Part shown: positions 17,517 through 25,662 of the stretch, piece by piece
Numbering within the stretch: position 1 is the stretch's first letter
Layout of the letters: each line of letters begins with the position of its first letter
Assembly: GCA_963791325.1 (NCBI GenBank)
Contig: CAWBRU010000006.1
Coordinates: 1 to 64,000, forward strand
Direction: 5' to 3'
DNA: 64,000 nucleotides
Source of the DNA: JBEVJK01 sp963791325
Lineage (GTDB): Bacteria; Pseudomonadota; Alphaproteobacteria; Rhizobiales; Rhizobiaceae
Position numbers and translations under genes: made by a program
Notes under the pieces: generated by a model
What the model was told of the DNA's origin: nothing
The model's database searches: none
The model's input: only the letters and a program-made list of their open reading frames with translations

Positions 17517-17895
17517 TGGCTTATGAGCCCCCCAAGCAGGGCATATTCGCCCAGATCATCGACGTCATCGCGCTGTTGGTGATGACGATCGGTGCGCTCT
17601 ATCTGCCGCTCTATCTCGGCCTTGCCGGCGCGGCCAAGACCCCGAACCCGATCGAGAACCCGACCTGGGAAGCGCTCGGCCAGAACGCCGTCGAGCAGCA
17701 GCAGTGGGCGGCTCTCGGCATCACCGACCCGGCCGCCGCCAACGACATCATCACCGCCCGCTTCGACTACAGCTTCAGCTGGGCGGCGCTGATCGTCATG
17801 GCGATCCTGGTGGTCGGCTATTTCGTCCTGGTGGTGCGGCTTTCCGACGGGAATACCGCGAGGTCATCGACGAACGGTTCGACGACAGCACTTAG
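17516..17895 (+). pseudogene. Small membrane protein of the permease operon, one frameshift
   Basis: About 126 residues. There are two transmembrane segments (about 13-34, VIALLVMTIGALYLPLYLGL, and about 88-106) separated by a soluble loop containing NPIENPTWEALGQN. After LVVRLSD the frame slips by one base near 17851, in a run of G. The natural end REYREVIDERFDDST is found in the +1 frame with a stop at 17895, directly before the next ribosome-binding site. The start overlaps the previous stop (TGATG). No known family is recognised. The slip is a likely consensus error. Confidence 0.6.
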
Positions 17896-17906
17896 GGAGG
17901 GGCATC

Positions 17907-18076
17907 ATGGACATCTGGAACTATCCTCGAATACGCCGCCTGGGGGCTCTCGGTGATCTTCGGCGCCTACATGCTGTCTCGACCTGGCGCGTGTCGATTC
18001 GACCTATGACAACGAACTGCTGACGTCCTCCCGCGAAGGCGAGATCGAGCTCACCGCCGAGCGGCACGAGCTCTGA
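17907..18076 (+). pseudogene. Third small membrane protein of the permease operon, two frameshifts
   Basis: A short protein of about 55 residues. MDIWNY then LEYAAWGLSVIFGAYML forms a single transmembrane helix, followed by DLARVDSTYDNELLTSSREG and a charged tail ending at the TGA 18074-18076. One-base slips near 17925 and 17977 interrupt the frame, and correcting both gives a continuous protein. GGGAGG precedes the ATG. It is too short for routine gene finding. It may stabilise the adjacent permease. No family is recognised. Confidence 0.5.
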
Positions 18077-18087
18077 GGGAGGCCGCG

Positions 18088-19496
18088 ATGAGCGTTGCAA
18101 CCGCATCTCCCAGCCAGGCGCAAAGCCAGCGCCTGCAGCTGCTGCGCGTGCTCGGGCCGGGCCATGTCTGGGCGCTCGGCGTCGGCATCGTGCTCGTCGG
18201 CGAATACATGGGCTGGAACTTCTCGGTCGGCAAAGGCGGCATGATCGCCGGCCTGGTGGCGTGCTGGGTCGCCGGCCTGCTCTACACCTGCGTCGCCATG
18301 ATCAATTCGGAGGTGACGTCGACGGTCGCCGCCGCCGGCGGCCAATATGCCCAGGCCAAGCATATCGTCGGCCCGCTGATGGCGTTCAATGTCGGGCTGT
18401 TCCTGGTCATGGCCTACACGATGCTCGAGGCCGCCAACGCCATCACCATCGGCTTCCTGCTCGACACCGTGGCCGGCATGCAAGGCCATACCGGGCTTGA
18501 ATCAGCAGCCATTCATCATTCTCTCGGTCATGTTCCTGGCCTGGCTCAACTATCGCGGCGTGCTGGCGACGCTGACCTTCAACTTCGTCATCACCGCGAT
18601 CGCCTTCGTCGCCATCATCATCCTGTTCCTGGCCGTCAAGTTCGGCGTCTCGGCGGTTCCGCTCGACTTCTCGGCGGTCGCGGAAGAGCCGCTTCCCTAT
18701 GGCTGGCTCGGCATCCTCGCGGCGCTGCATTTCGGCCTCTGGTATTATCTCGGCATCGAGGGCACCATGCCAGGCGGCGGAGGAGGTGCGCTCGCCCGCC
18801 CGCTCGCTGCCCTACGGCACGATGGCGGGCATCATGACGCTGATCATCGCCGCGACGCTCACCTGGTATGTCTGCTCGGGCCTGATCCCGTGGGAGTATC
18901 TCGGCCAGGCCGGAACGCCGCTGTTCGATGCCGCGCGCGTCACCGGCAGCACCAGCCTGATGGTTCTGCTGTTCATCGGCACGATCTTCTCGACGCTCGC
19001 CTCGGCCAATGGCTGCATCAACGACGCCTCGCGCGCCTGGTTCTCGATGGGCCGCGACCGCTATTTGCCGATCTGGTTCGGGGCGGTGCATCCGAGCTAT
19101 CCGCACGCCGTACCGGTCGATCGTCTTCCTGGTGCCGATCGCGCTCATCTTCGCGCTCGGCGCGCCGCTCGACCAGGTCATCACCTTCTCGATCCTCTCG
19201 GGCCTGCTCGGCTACACCTTCATGACCTTCAACATGATCATGTTCCGGCGGAAGTGGCCGCTCGGCATCGATCAAGCGCGGCTATGTCCACCCGTTCCAT
19301 CCGATCCCGGCATTGCTGCTGCTGGTGCTGTGCGCGAGCCACCTATTTCGCAGTGTTCCTCGGCTACGGCACCCAGCTGATCGCGATGATGTGCTTCTAC
19401 ATCGTGGCCTCGCTCTGGTTCCACTTCTGGCGCTACCGCTTCGTGCGCCGCGGCGACCAGTTCACGATGCCGTGGCGCAGGCCGGCCGGCTACTGA
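18088..19496 (+). pseudogene. APC-superfamily amino acid/ethanolamine-type permease, several frameshifts
   Basis: An inner-membrane transporter of about 468 residues when repaired. The N-terminal signature GEYMGWNFSVGKGG and the early helix GGMIAGLVACWVAGLLYTCVAM resemble ethanolamine/amino-acid permeases. Later segments are AWLNYRGVLATLTFNFVITAIAF, AALHFGLWYYLGIEGT, QAAEEVRSPARSLPYG and ASANGCINDASRAWF. The frame changes near 18500, 18766, 19100, 19266 and 19340, and each piece matches the family without internal stops. The start at 18088 has GAGGGAGG and lies 11 bases after the third small membrane gene. The substrate is probably an amine or amino acid. Multiple slips in strongly conserved sequence suggest assembly errors. 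Confidence 0.8.
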
Positions 19497-19505
19497 CAGA
19501 CCTCC

Positions 19506-19528
19506 GGCGCCGCCGCCCGGGCGGCGCC
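19506..19528 (+). terminator. Strong GC hairpin between permease and next gene
   Basis: Stem GGCGCCGCC/GGCGGCGCC with loop GCCCG, ten bases after the permease stop. There is no T-run, so it is more likely an mRNA stabiliser or attenuator than a full intrinsic terminator. Confidence 0.4.
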
Positions 19529-19547
19529 ATTATCCGGACCATTCGTC

Positions 19548-20240
19548 ATGTCGACCGGCATCATCGCGCTCCTGATCGCCATACTCGGAGCCGTGTTGCT
19601 CGCCCTCAAGGGCTGGCGTGACCATCGCGATGCGATGGTGAGCCGGGCTGGCCTGCTCGACCCCGTCCGCCAGCTCTTCGAAGCGCCGCAGATCGCCATC
19701 GGCCCGGACGGGTTCCCGGCGCTGTCGGGGCACCTTGCCGACGGGCGCCGGATGCGCCTCGCGCTGATTGCCGACAGCCTCGTCCCCCGCCGGTTGCCGC
19801 AGCTCTGGCTCGACCTGACGATATTGGATTCGGGATCGCGTCGCGGCTACTCGATCGGGGCTCTGGCCCGTCCGACCGGGGCGGAATTCTATTCCCTGGT
19901 TCATGAGCTGCCGCAGGTTCTCGCTCCGCCTCCCGGCGAACTGCCGCTGATCGTGCGTGGGCGCTCCGTCCCGCCATTGATGTCGCGTCAGGCGGCCGCG
20001 GCCCTGACTGCCCCATTCGCCGATCCGGAGCTGAAGGAGGCGGCGCTCACCCCGCGCGGCGTCCGCATCGTGCGTCGCGTCTGCGAGGGCGACCGCGGCG
20101 CCCATGTCATCTTGCGCCAGGCCCGCTTCGCCACGAACCCCGGTGGGTTGGTCGGGGCTGTCGAGAGCGCCTTGGCAGATGCCGCTGCGCTGGAACGGGC
20201 GTTCGCGCCCCTAGCGCCCGCTGCCAGGGTTTTGGCATGA
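19548..20240 (+). CDS. Membrane-anchored hypothetical protein
   Basis: A 230-residue protein with one N-terminal membrane helix (residues 4-20, GIIALLIAILGAVLLAL) and a soluble domain of about 200 residues beginning near VRQLFEAPQIAIGPDGFPALSG. No catalytic motif is seen. The stop overlaps the next start by ATGA, so it is co-translated with the small protein at 20237. Its place after the permease suggests membrane-associated function, but I do not recognise the family. Confidence 0.65.
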   Translation: MSTGIIALLIAILGAVLLALKGWRDHRDAMVSRAGLLDPVRQLFEAPQIAIGPDGFPALSGHLADGRRMRLALIADSLVPRRLPQLWLDLTILDSGSRRGYSIGALARPTGAEFYSLVHELPQVLAPPPGELPLIVRGRSVPPLMSRQAAAALTAPFADPELKEAALTPRGVRIVRRVCEGDRGAHVILRQARFATNPGGLVGAVESALADAAALERAFAPLAPAARVLA

Positions 20241-20503
20241 GCGCGCGCAAGCCGCTGTCTCCCTATCTGGTGCTGGCGCTCGCCATCCTCCTGCCTGGGG
20301 CCGGGCATGTCGCCGTCGGCCAGCCCGGCCGCGGCTTGGTGTTCGTGCTGGCGATCGCGCTCTTCGGCTTGCTGACCTATGCCACCACCACGCCGGATCA
20401 GTCGTTCATCGGCCGCCATGCCGGCGGGCTGTTCGTCTGGGCTCTGTCCATTCCCGACGCTTACCGCATCGCGCGCGTCGCTCAATCGAGGAACAAGGCC
20501 TGA
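20237..20503 (+). CDS. Small membrane protein
   Basis: An 88-residue protein with two hydrophobic segments (about 10-27, LVLALAILLPGAGHVAVG, and about 33-48, GLVFVLAIALFGLLTY) joined by a short QPGRG turn. This layout is seen in small integral proteins of the TM2/PIN-like type. Translation is coupled to the preceding gene by an ATGA overlap. It is the last gene of the plus-strand operon. No function can be assigned. Confidence 0.62.
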   Translation: MSARKPLSPYLVLALAILLPGAGHVAVGQPGRGLVFVLAIALFGLLTYATTTPDQSFIGRHAGGLFVWALSIPDAYRIARVAQSRNKA

Positions 20504-20507
20504 ACCG

Positions 20508-20536
20508 GGCCGGCGCAGCTGCTTCTGCTGCCGGCC
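20508..20536. terminator. Hairpin between convergent genes
   Basis: GGCCGGC (20508-20514) pairs with GCCGGCC (20530-20536), with inner AGC/GCT bases extending the stem. It occupies the 36-base gap between the plus-strand operon end and the minus-strand fusion gene, where a bidirectional terminator is expected. Confidence 0.5.
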
Positions 20537-20539
20537 GGG

Positions 20540-23500
20540 TCAAGCGAAGCGCCCCTCGATGCCGGTCTGCTCCATCAGCGTGCGGTAGACATTCGATGCC
20601 TTGACCAGGTCGGCGCCGTAGCGCGCGACGAGCTGTTCGCGCCGCGCCGGGTCGGTGGCCGCATCGAGCGCTCCCCAGATCGCGGCGAGCTTTTCGGCCG
20701 TGCGGCGGGCGGAATGCAGCGTCTCGCTCGCGGCCGCCTGAGCCAGACTGCGCCGGCTGACGGCGCCGACGCCGGGGACGGTCTTTCCCCCGGCGTCGGT
20801 GTAGCCAAGCGGGAGCTTGCCCTTCAGGTTGACGACACGGCGCTCGAAGATGGCCTCGATGATCTGGTCGACTGCCTGCTTGGCGCCTTCGACGCGCGAG
20901 CGATGGTCGGTGTCGGCGGCGACATGCGGCAGCAACTCGACCTTGCCGCGATGGCGCCGTTCCACCTCGAGAAAAGGCGCGAGCGGTCCCACGGGGTGAC
21001 CTTGGGCGTCGCGAAACAGGTCTGCATCGATCGAGACATGGCGCAGCTTGCCCGCCGCCAGCGCGGCGTCCAGCGCGGGGATGTCGATCAGCTCGGCGCG
21101 ATCATGGTCGATGAGCACGGCGCCGTCGGCGAGGGCCGAAAGAACGTCGGCGCCGATGATCCCCGCATTGGCGTGCCGCTTCGTCGCTTCGTCCCAGCGG
21201 CCGAGACCGAGATGCGGCGACAGAACATGTGCGCCCTGCGCGGCTTCGGTCGGGGAGCCGGCATAAGCAAATCCCTCGGATTCGATCCACGAGCGGTCGC
21301 GCTCGCGGCTGTAGATGACCACCGTCATGCCGAGCGCGCGTGCGAGCCGGGCAACCTGACGGCCGATGTTGCCATAGCCCAGAACCGCGATCCGCTTGCC
21401 TTCCGCTTTCTCGGTCGCGAATTCCTTCAGGTTCTTGCCGGTATCGAAATCATTACTGATCACCCGCGCATGGAGTGCTTCCAGATCGAGGTCGGGAAGC
21501 ACCTTCAGCATCGCCTTCAGCACCATCTGCGCGGTAGCCCGGCTGTTGAAGCTCGGCGTGTTCATGAGCGGCGCCGTGCCGCCGCCGTCGCCCCCGCCCC
21601 AAGATCTCGAGCCCATATTGCCGGTGCCGGCGCCGATGCGCACCCCGCCCTCCCGAAACGTCGAGCCGGCCGGAATGAATGTCGCGGCCGCAATGATCGC
21701 GTCGTAGCGGCCGTCCTCGGTCGCCGCCAGCAACTCCTCCTCGGTCGACAGGTCCGGCTGAAAGAAGAAGTGGATGCGGCCTCGTTCCAGAGCATTCCGA
21801 TCCAGCAATGGGCCGTCGTGGAACACTGCCCCCCTTTGTTCGATGTGGCGCCTGACCTCGGAATGGTCAGGACGGCCGCCGGGTCCGGCCGGCTTCAGGC
21901 CGACAAGGTCGGCAATCAGGACGGTGGCGGTGCGGGTCGGCCGATCGGCGGCAGGCGCTGGCTCCGCCGCAGCCGACGCGGGGTGTCCGCGCGCGGCCAG
22001 CTCCTCATCGAGAACCACGATTTTTGCGCGTCGGTAGGCATAGGCGATGTTGTCGAGCAGCGCCGTCACATCCTCCGGCGCACGGATGCCACCCACCCAG
22101 GCGCGATAATCGCCCGGGGTGCCCGGGAAGACATTGAGATAGCGGGCCACGTCAAGACCCGGCTCGTGATGGCCGTCGGGGTGGGTGATGCCTTCGTAGC
22201 CCAGCAGCTGCTTCGAGCGGCCGACGATCCGGGCGAGCAAATCGCGATCGGGCATCTCCGGGTCCACGACCTTCAGGAGGGTCACTGCCGTGCCGCGGCT
22301 TTCTGGATCCGTCACGCCCAGCGCGAGCAGGTCCTGGCGGCCGATCCAATCCGTCACCGTCGCGAGGTTGGCCAGCGAACGCCGGTTGAGTTCCGACACC
22401 GGCCCGATCCGCCGGGCGCTGCGCAGCAGGCCGAAGGTCGTTTCGGCAAAGGCGAGGGCCGAGTAGGTGTTGATCACGCCGCCCAGCATCTTGTCCTGCC
22501 GGGCATCGTAAAAGGGGCCAAGCTCCACGGTCCGTCTGCCGGTCAGCGGATGTTTGGGATCGACGGGGACGGCGAGCTTCAGCTGCCGCGGAACGGCGAA
22601 GCGGGGATCCTTCTGGTTGTGCTCGATGAGGGCCAGCGCCTGCGGGGTGAACGAAGCGACGAAGTAGCCGGAGATGCCGCCGATCGCTTTCTGAAACGGC
22701 GTGAACATGCAAATTTTGGCCATGGCCTTGCGCACGGTGATATCGTCCCACGGCATCGCGCCGAGCAGCGAGGTGACATCGAGCACGGCATGCCTGTTGA
22801 CCGGGTCGCCTGCGAGCCAAGCGAACAGATTGTCCATGTCACGCTGCGTATAGGTGGTGGCGCCTGTCGTCTCATGGCCAACGCCGATGAACAGCTTGAC
22901 GCCCATCGCCTCCAGCGCGGCGACGGAAGGGATGGCTCCTTCGTGCTCGGCGAAGTGCACCCGTGCAGGATCGCCGCCAGGCGCCAGCCGATGCAGCTCG
23001 AGCAGCTGGATCCCCCAGGACTGACGGAAGAACCCGCTCCGGCCGCTTGCCTCGCTTTCGGGCCGGGGCGTATCGATGAACACGTGCTGCGTCGGATCCG
23101 ACGGGTTGACGAGGTGCATCAAGCAGACGGTAAAGCCGCTGTGCCCGCCGCCCAGTCCGACCGCCATCCTGTTCAACTCGGGAAACTCGAAGTAGCGATG
23201 GATCGACCGCATCATGTCGAGCAGGATCTGGTCGGCGGGATAGCCGCGATGCATGCTGCGCGCGATCTCTCCGGCCGTGAACGGGCCGACGTCTCGGCCC
23301 CTGTCGTCAAGCTTCCGGTAGGTCGTCTCAAGCCACGCCTCGAATTCGTATCGAAGGAGACGGCTGTCGACCTCATCAACGGCAGCGTCCGTGATCGGCC
23401 CGACCCCGAAAAACGGGTTGGAGGTCCGCCGCGGCGGTCCGCCGGCCGTCTCTTGGCGCAACCGTGAGAGCCGTGCTCCGAGATCGTCCTGGTCGGCCAT
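20540..23500 (-). CDS. Fusion of a class V aminotransferase and a 2-hydroxyacid dehydrogenase
   Basis: A 986-residue cytosolic protein of two enzymes. Residues about 1-510 are a PLP-dependent class V aminotransferase: GLGGGHSGF, GHETTGA (substrate/phosphate loop), the PLP aspartate in VLDVTS near 241, and the Schiff-base lysine in PFQKAIGG at 271. An Ala/Pro linker (about 509-522) leads to a D-isomer 2-hydroxyacid dehydrogenase with NAD loop GYGNIG at 708-713 and the catalytic histidine in LPHVAADT. The pairing matches SerC plus SerA, or serine-glyoxylate aminotransferase plus hydroxypyruvate reductase of the serine cycle. The sequence alone does not decide between them. The start at 23500 has GGAG nine bases upstream; an in-frame ATG at 23518 is less likely. 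It is divergent from an XRE-cupin regulator. Confidence 0.82.
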   Translation of the reverse strand: MADQDDLGARLSRLRQETAGGPPRRTSNPFFGVGPITDAAVDEVDSRLLRYEFEAWLETTYRKLDDRGRDVGPFTAGEIARSMHRGYPADQILLDMMRSIHRYFEFPELNRMAVGLGGGHSGFTVCLMHLVNPSDPTQHVFIDTPRPESEASGRSGFFRQSWGIQLLELHRLAPGGDPARVHFAEHEGAIPSVAALEAMGVKLFIGVGHETTGATTYTQRDMDNLFAWLAGDPVNRHAVLDVTSLLGAMPWDDITVRKAMAKICMFTPFQKAIGGISGYFVASFTPQALALIEHNQKDPRFAVPRQLKLAVPVDPKHPLTGRRTVELGPFYDARQDKMLGGVINTYSALAFAETTFGLLRSARRIGPVSELNRRSLANLATVTDWIGRQDLLALGVTDPESRGTAVTLLKVVDPEMPDRDLLARIVGRSKQLLGYEGITHPDGHHEPGLDVARYLNVFPGTPGDYRAWVGGIRAPEDVTALLDNIAYAYRRAKIVVLDEELAARGHPASAAAEPAPAADRPTRTATVLIADLVGLKPAGPGGRPDHSEVRRHIEQRGAVFHDGPLLDRNALERGRIHFFFQPDLSTEEELLAATEDGRYDAIIAAATFIPAGSTFREGGVRIGAGTGNMGSRSWGGGDGGGTAPLMNTPSFNSRATAQMVLKAMLKVLPDLDLEALHARVISNDFDTGKNLKEFATEKAEGKRIAVLGYGNIGRQVARLARALGMTVVIYSRERDRSWIESEGFAYAGSPTEAAQGAHVLSPHLGLGRWDEATKRHANAGIIGADVLSALADGAVLIDHDRAELIDIPALDAALAAGKLRHVSIDADLFRDAQGHPVGPLAPFLEVERRHRGKVELLPHVAADTDHRSRVEGAKQAVDQIIEAIFERRVVNLKGKLPLGYTDAGGKTVPGVGAVSRRSLAQAAASETLHSARRTAEKLAAIWGALDAATDPARREQLVARYGADLVKASNVYRTLMEQTGIEGRFA

Positions 23501-23592
23501 ATGCCGGTTCTCCATCACTGCCGTGTACAGCGCATCTTCGCAGGCTAGGAGCCTACTGGGCCGCGGCGCCCTGTCAACTGAGAGGAAATTTC

Positions 23593-23609
23593 AATTCCTG
23601 ACAAGAATT
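23593..23609. promoter_or_regulatory. Palindrome between the fusion gene and the XRE regulator
   Basis: AATTCCTGACAAGAATT is a 17-base near-perfect palindrome centred in the 200-base divergent promoter. Its centre CTGACAAG is close to the CTTGACAAG centre of the sites at 17104 and 44986. It is a reasonable operator for the XRE-cupin protein encoded 90 bases away. Confidence 0.45.
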
Positions 23610-23699
23610 AGATTTGATCTATTTAGGCCATTGAGAGTCGGCAATGCTGTTTGGCTTTCATGGGAGAACTATCCCAGTTACAACGGCAAGAGAGGTTCT

Positions 23700-24419
23700 A
23701 TGACCAAACGGCCGGCTGGCAAACACAACAACGATCCATTGAAGACGGCCCTGCCGCCCGTTCGCGCATTGCGACAGGACCCCCATGCCGTGCGGGACCG
23801 GCCGGAGAAGGTTCTCGAGGTCGCGATCGGGCGCGAAGTCCGCGCGGTGCGCAAGAAGCTGGGCATCACCGTCGCCGATCTCGCCGCTTCGACCGGCATC
23901 TCTCTTGGCATGCTGTCGAAGATCGAGAACGGCGTCACCTCTCCCTCGCTGACCACGCTGCAGGCGCTTTCGAGGGCACTCGGGGTTCCGCTGAGTTCGT
24001 TTTTCCGGGGGTTCGAAGAGGAGCGTCGCGCCGTTCTCGTCAAGGCCGGCGAGGGGGTCGATGTCGAGCGCCGGGGCACGCGGGCAGGTCACCAGTACAC
24101 GCTTCTCGGCCATATCGGCTCCAACACCAGCGGCGTCATCGTCGAGCCCTATCTCATCACGCTTACCAAGGGCTCCGACGTGTTCCCGACTTTCCAACAT
24201 GACGGCATGGAATTCCTCTACATGCTGGAGGGCGAGGTCGTGTATCGCCACGGCAACCAGCTCTATCCGCTTTCTCCCGGCGACAGCCTGTTCTTCGACG
24301 CCGACGCACCCCACGGTCCAGATGAGCTGACCAGGCTGCCGATGCGCTACCTGTCGATCATCTGTTATCCGCAGCCCACCGCCCGCGATCCGGACCAACC
24401 CGAAGAGAGCACGCGTTAG
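23700..24419 (+). CDS. XRE-family regulator with C-terminal cupin
   Basis: A 239-residue transcription factor. The N-terminal helix-turn-helix (about 45-100) reads VRAVRKKLGITVADLAASTGISLGMLSKIENG, followed by SPSLTTLQALSRALG. The C-terminal cupin (about 160-225) shows HDGMEFLYMLEGEVVYRHGN and LSPGDSLFFDADAPHGP, with histidines and glutamate suited to metal or ligand binding. Such proteins (PuuR/SutR type) control amine and amino-acid catabolism. The ATG at 23700 has AGAGAGG upstream; longer in-frame extensions lack homology. It is divergent from the fusion enzyme, which it probably regulates. Confidence 0.86.
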   Translation: MTKRPAGKHNNDPLKTALPPVRALRQDPHAVRDRPEKVLEVAIGREVRAVRKKLGITVADLAASTGISLGMLSKIENGVTSPSLTTLQALSRALGVPLSSFFRGFEEERRAVLVKAGEGVDVERRGTRAGHQYTLLGHIGSNTSGVIVEPYLITLTKGSDVFPTFQHDGMEFLYMLEGEVVYRHGNQLYPLSPGDSLFFDADAPHGPDELTRLPMRYLSIICYPQPTARDPDQPEESTR

Positions 24420-24484
24420 AGCCGCTAAATCATGGGCGACAAAGACAGCTCCCGATATCAACCGTTCAACAAGGGACGATCGTC

Positions 24485-25081
24485 ATGAGATCACGGTTCA
24501 AGGTCAGCGGGCTGGCAATGCTGCTCGTGCCGGCCATGTTGGGAACTGCCGATGCCCATCCCGGACATGGGGATGTCCACGGCTTTGTGCAGGGTCTCGT
24601 GCATCCGGTCAGCGGCGTCGATCACATTCTGGCCATGGTCATGGTCGGTGTCTTTGCGGCTCAGCTGGGCGGCAGGGCGATCTGGCTGGTTCCCGCCAGC
24701 TTCGTTGGGGTCATGCTGCTCGGCGGCGTGCTCGGCGTTGCCGGCCTGCACGTTCCCTTTCTGGAATTCGGCATTGCACTCTCGGTGCTCGTCTTGGGCT
24801 CGATTGTGGCGTTTCGGTTGAGCGCAGCAGTACCGGCTGCCATGGCCCTGGTCGGTTGCTTCGCCCTGTTTCACGGCTTTGCCCATGGCGCCGAGGTCCC
24901 CGAGACGGTCAGCGGGCTCGACTATGGGCTGGGCTTCGTCGCCGCGACCGTCCTCTTGCATGCGGCGGGCGTCGGGTTCGGGCTTGGCACGGGCTGGACC
25001 AAGGCCGGCCGAATGCTGGTTCGGGCTGCCGGCGCTCTGGCCGCCATCGTCGGGCTGGCCCTTATCGGCGCCTCGATCTAG
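24485..25081 (+). CDS. HupE/UreJ-family membrane protein
   Basis: A 198-residue protein with a cleavable signal-like N-terminus (LAMLLVPAMLGTADA) and then HPGHGDVHGFVQGLVHPVSGVDH, the histidine-rich first motif of HupE/UreJ. About six transmembrane helices follow, with HGFAHGAE as the second conserved motif. Characterised members move nickel or cobalt for hydrogenase or urease. No such enzyme lies in this window, so the metal and partner are unknown. An AAGGGACG site precedes the ATG. Confidence 0.88.
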   Translation: MRSRFKVSGLAMLLVPAMLGTADAHPGHGDVHGFVQGLVHPVSGVDHILAMVMVGVFAAQLGGRAIWLVPASFVGVMLLGGVLGVAGLHVPFLEFGIALSVLVLGSIVAFRLSAAVPAAMALVGCFALFHGFAHGAEVPETVSGLDYGLGFVAATVLLHAAGVGFGLGTGWTKAGRMLVRAAGALAAIVGLALIGASI

Positions 25082-25146
25082 CTTGCCCGCCTGTTGCCAT
25101 CGATCGGCCGCGCGATGCGGGCGGCCAACCGGCAAACAACGGCAGA

Positions 25147-25662
25147 TCAGGCGAATTCGCGGCTCATCCGGACGAGATCGTCCCAGAGGCTTTCGGCAAA
25201 GCTGCGCAGCACGGTGAGCTCGAAGGAGGCATCGCCCGTACGGGCCACGTGTACGGCGATGTGTCCGATCAGCGTGGTGGCCGAGTGCCCGATCGGAAAC
25301 ACCGCCTCGGTCAGGTCGACACCGGTGCCCTTTTCCAGGACGCGCTCGACCCTGGGGCCGGCGATGCGGACCCGCACCCGGCCATGGCTCTGGTCGACCG
25401 CGACCGCGCCCTTCGGCAGGCCGCCGAGAAAGGTGCCCAGCGCGGCCCGGCTCAGCGGCGCTTCGCCGACGATGAACCACTGGCCTGGACCGTTTGCGTA
25501 GACGGCGGAGTCCGGTTGCGGCACAGGCACCTCGGCGCGGTCGGCCGGTCCGATCAGCTGGATCAGGTGGCCCTCCGGCAAGGGCGTCAGCGAGATGTCG
25601 GCGCTGTTCACCGGCGTGCAGGCCGCCAGAGCACCACGATGGATCAGCCGAGTGTCAGCCAT
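25147..25662 (-). CDS. mgdD: N-methylglutamate dehydrogenase subunit D (sarcosine oxidase gamma-like)
   Basis: A 171-residue subunit homologous to the gamma chain (SoxG) of heterotetrameric sarcosine oxidase. Segments include ISLTPLPEGHLIQLIG, QWFIVGEAPLSR, VDLTEAVFPIGHSATTLIGHIAVH and a C-terminal SFELTVLRSFAESLWDDL. It is the last of four genes in the order B-D-A-G of sox operons, equal to mgdABCD. The start at 25662 overlaps the end of mgdC by 19 bases. The mgd assignment rather than sox rests on the neighbouring mgsABC and gmaS genes. Confidence 0.82.
   Translation of the reverse strand: MADTRLIHRGALAACTPVNSADISLTPLPEGHLIQLIGPADRAEVPVPQPDSAVYANGPGQWFIVGEAPLSRAALGTFLGGLPKGAVAVDQSHGRVRVRIAGPRVERVLEKGTGVDLTEAVFPIGHSATTLIGHIAVHVARTGDASFELTVLRSFAESLWDDLVRMSREFA

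Noticed and set aside
20714..23467. 917-residue plus-strand ORF opposite the fusion gene
   Set aside because: Antisense shadow of the aminotransferase-dehydrogenase fusion; no recognisable domain.
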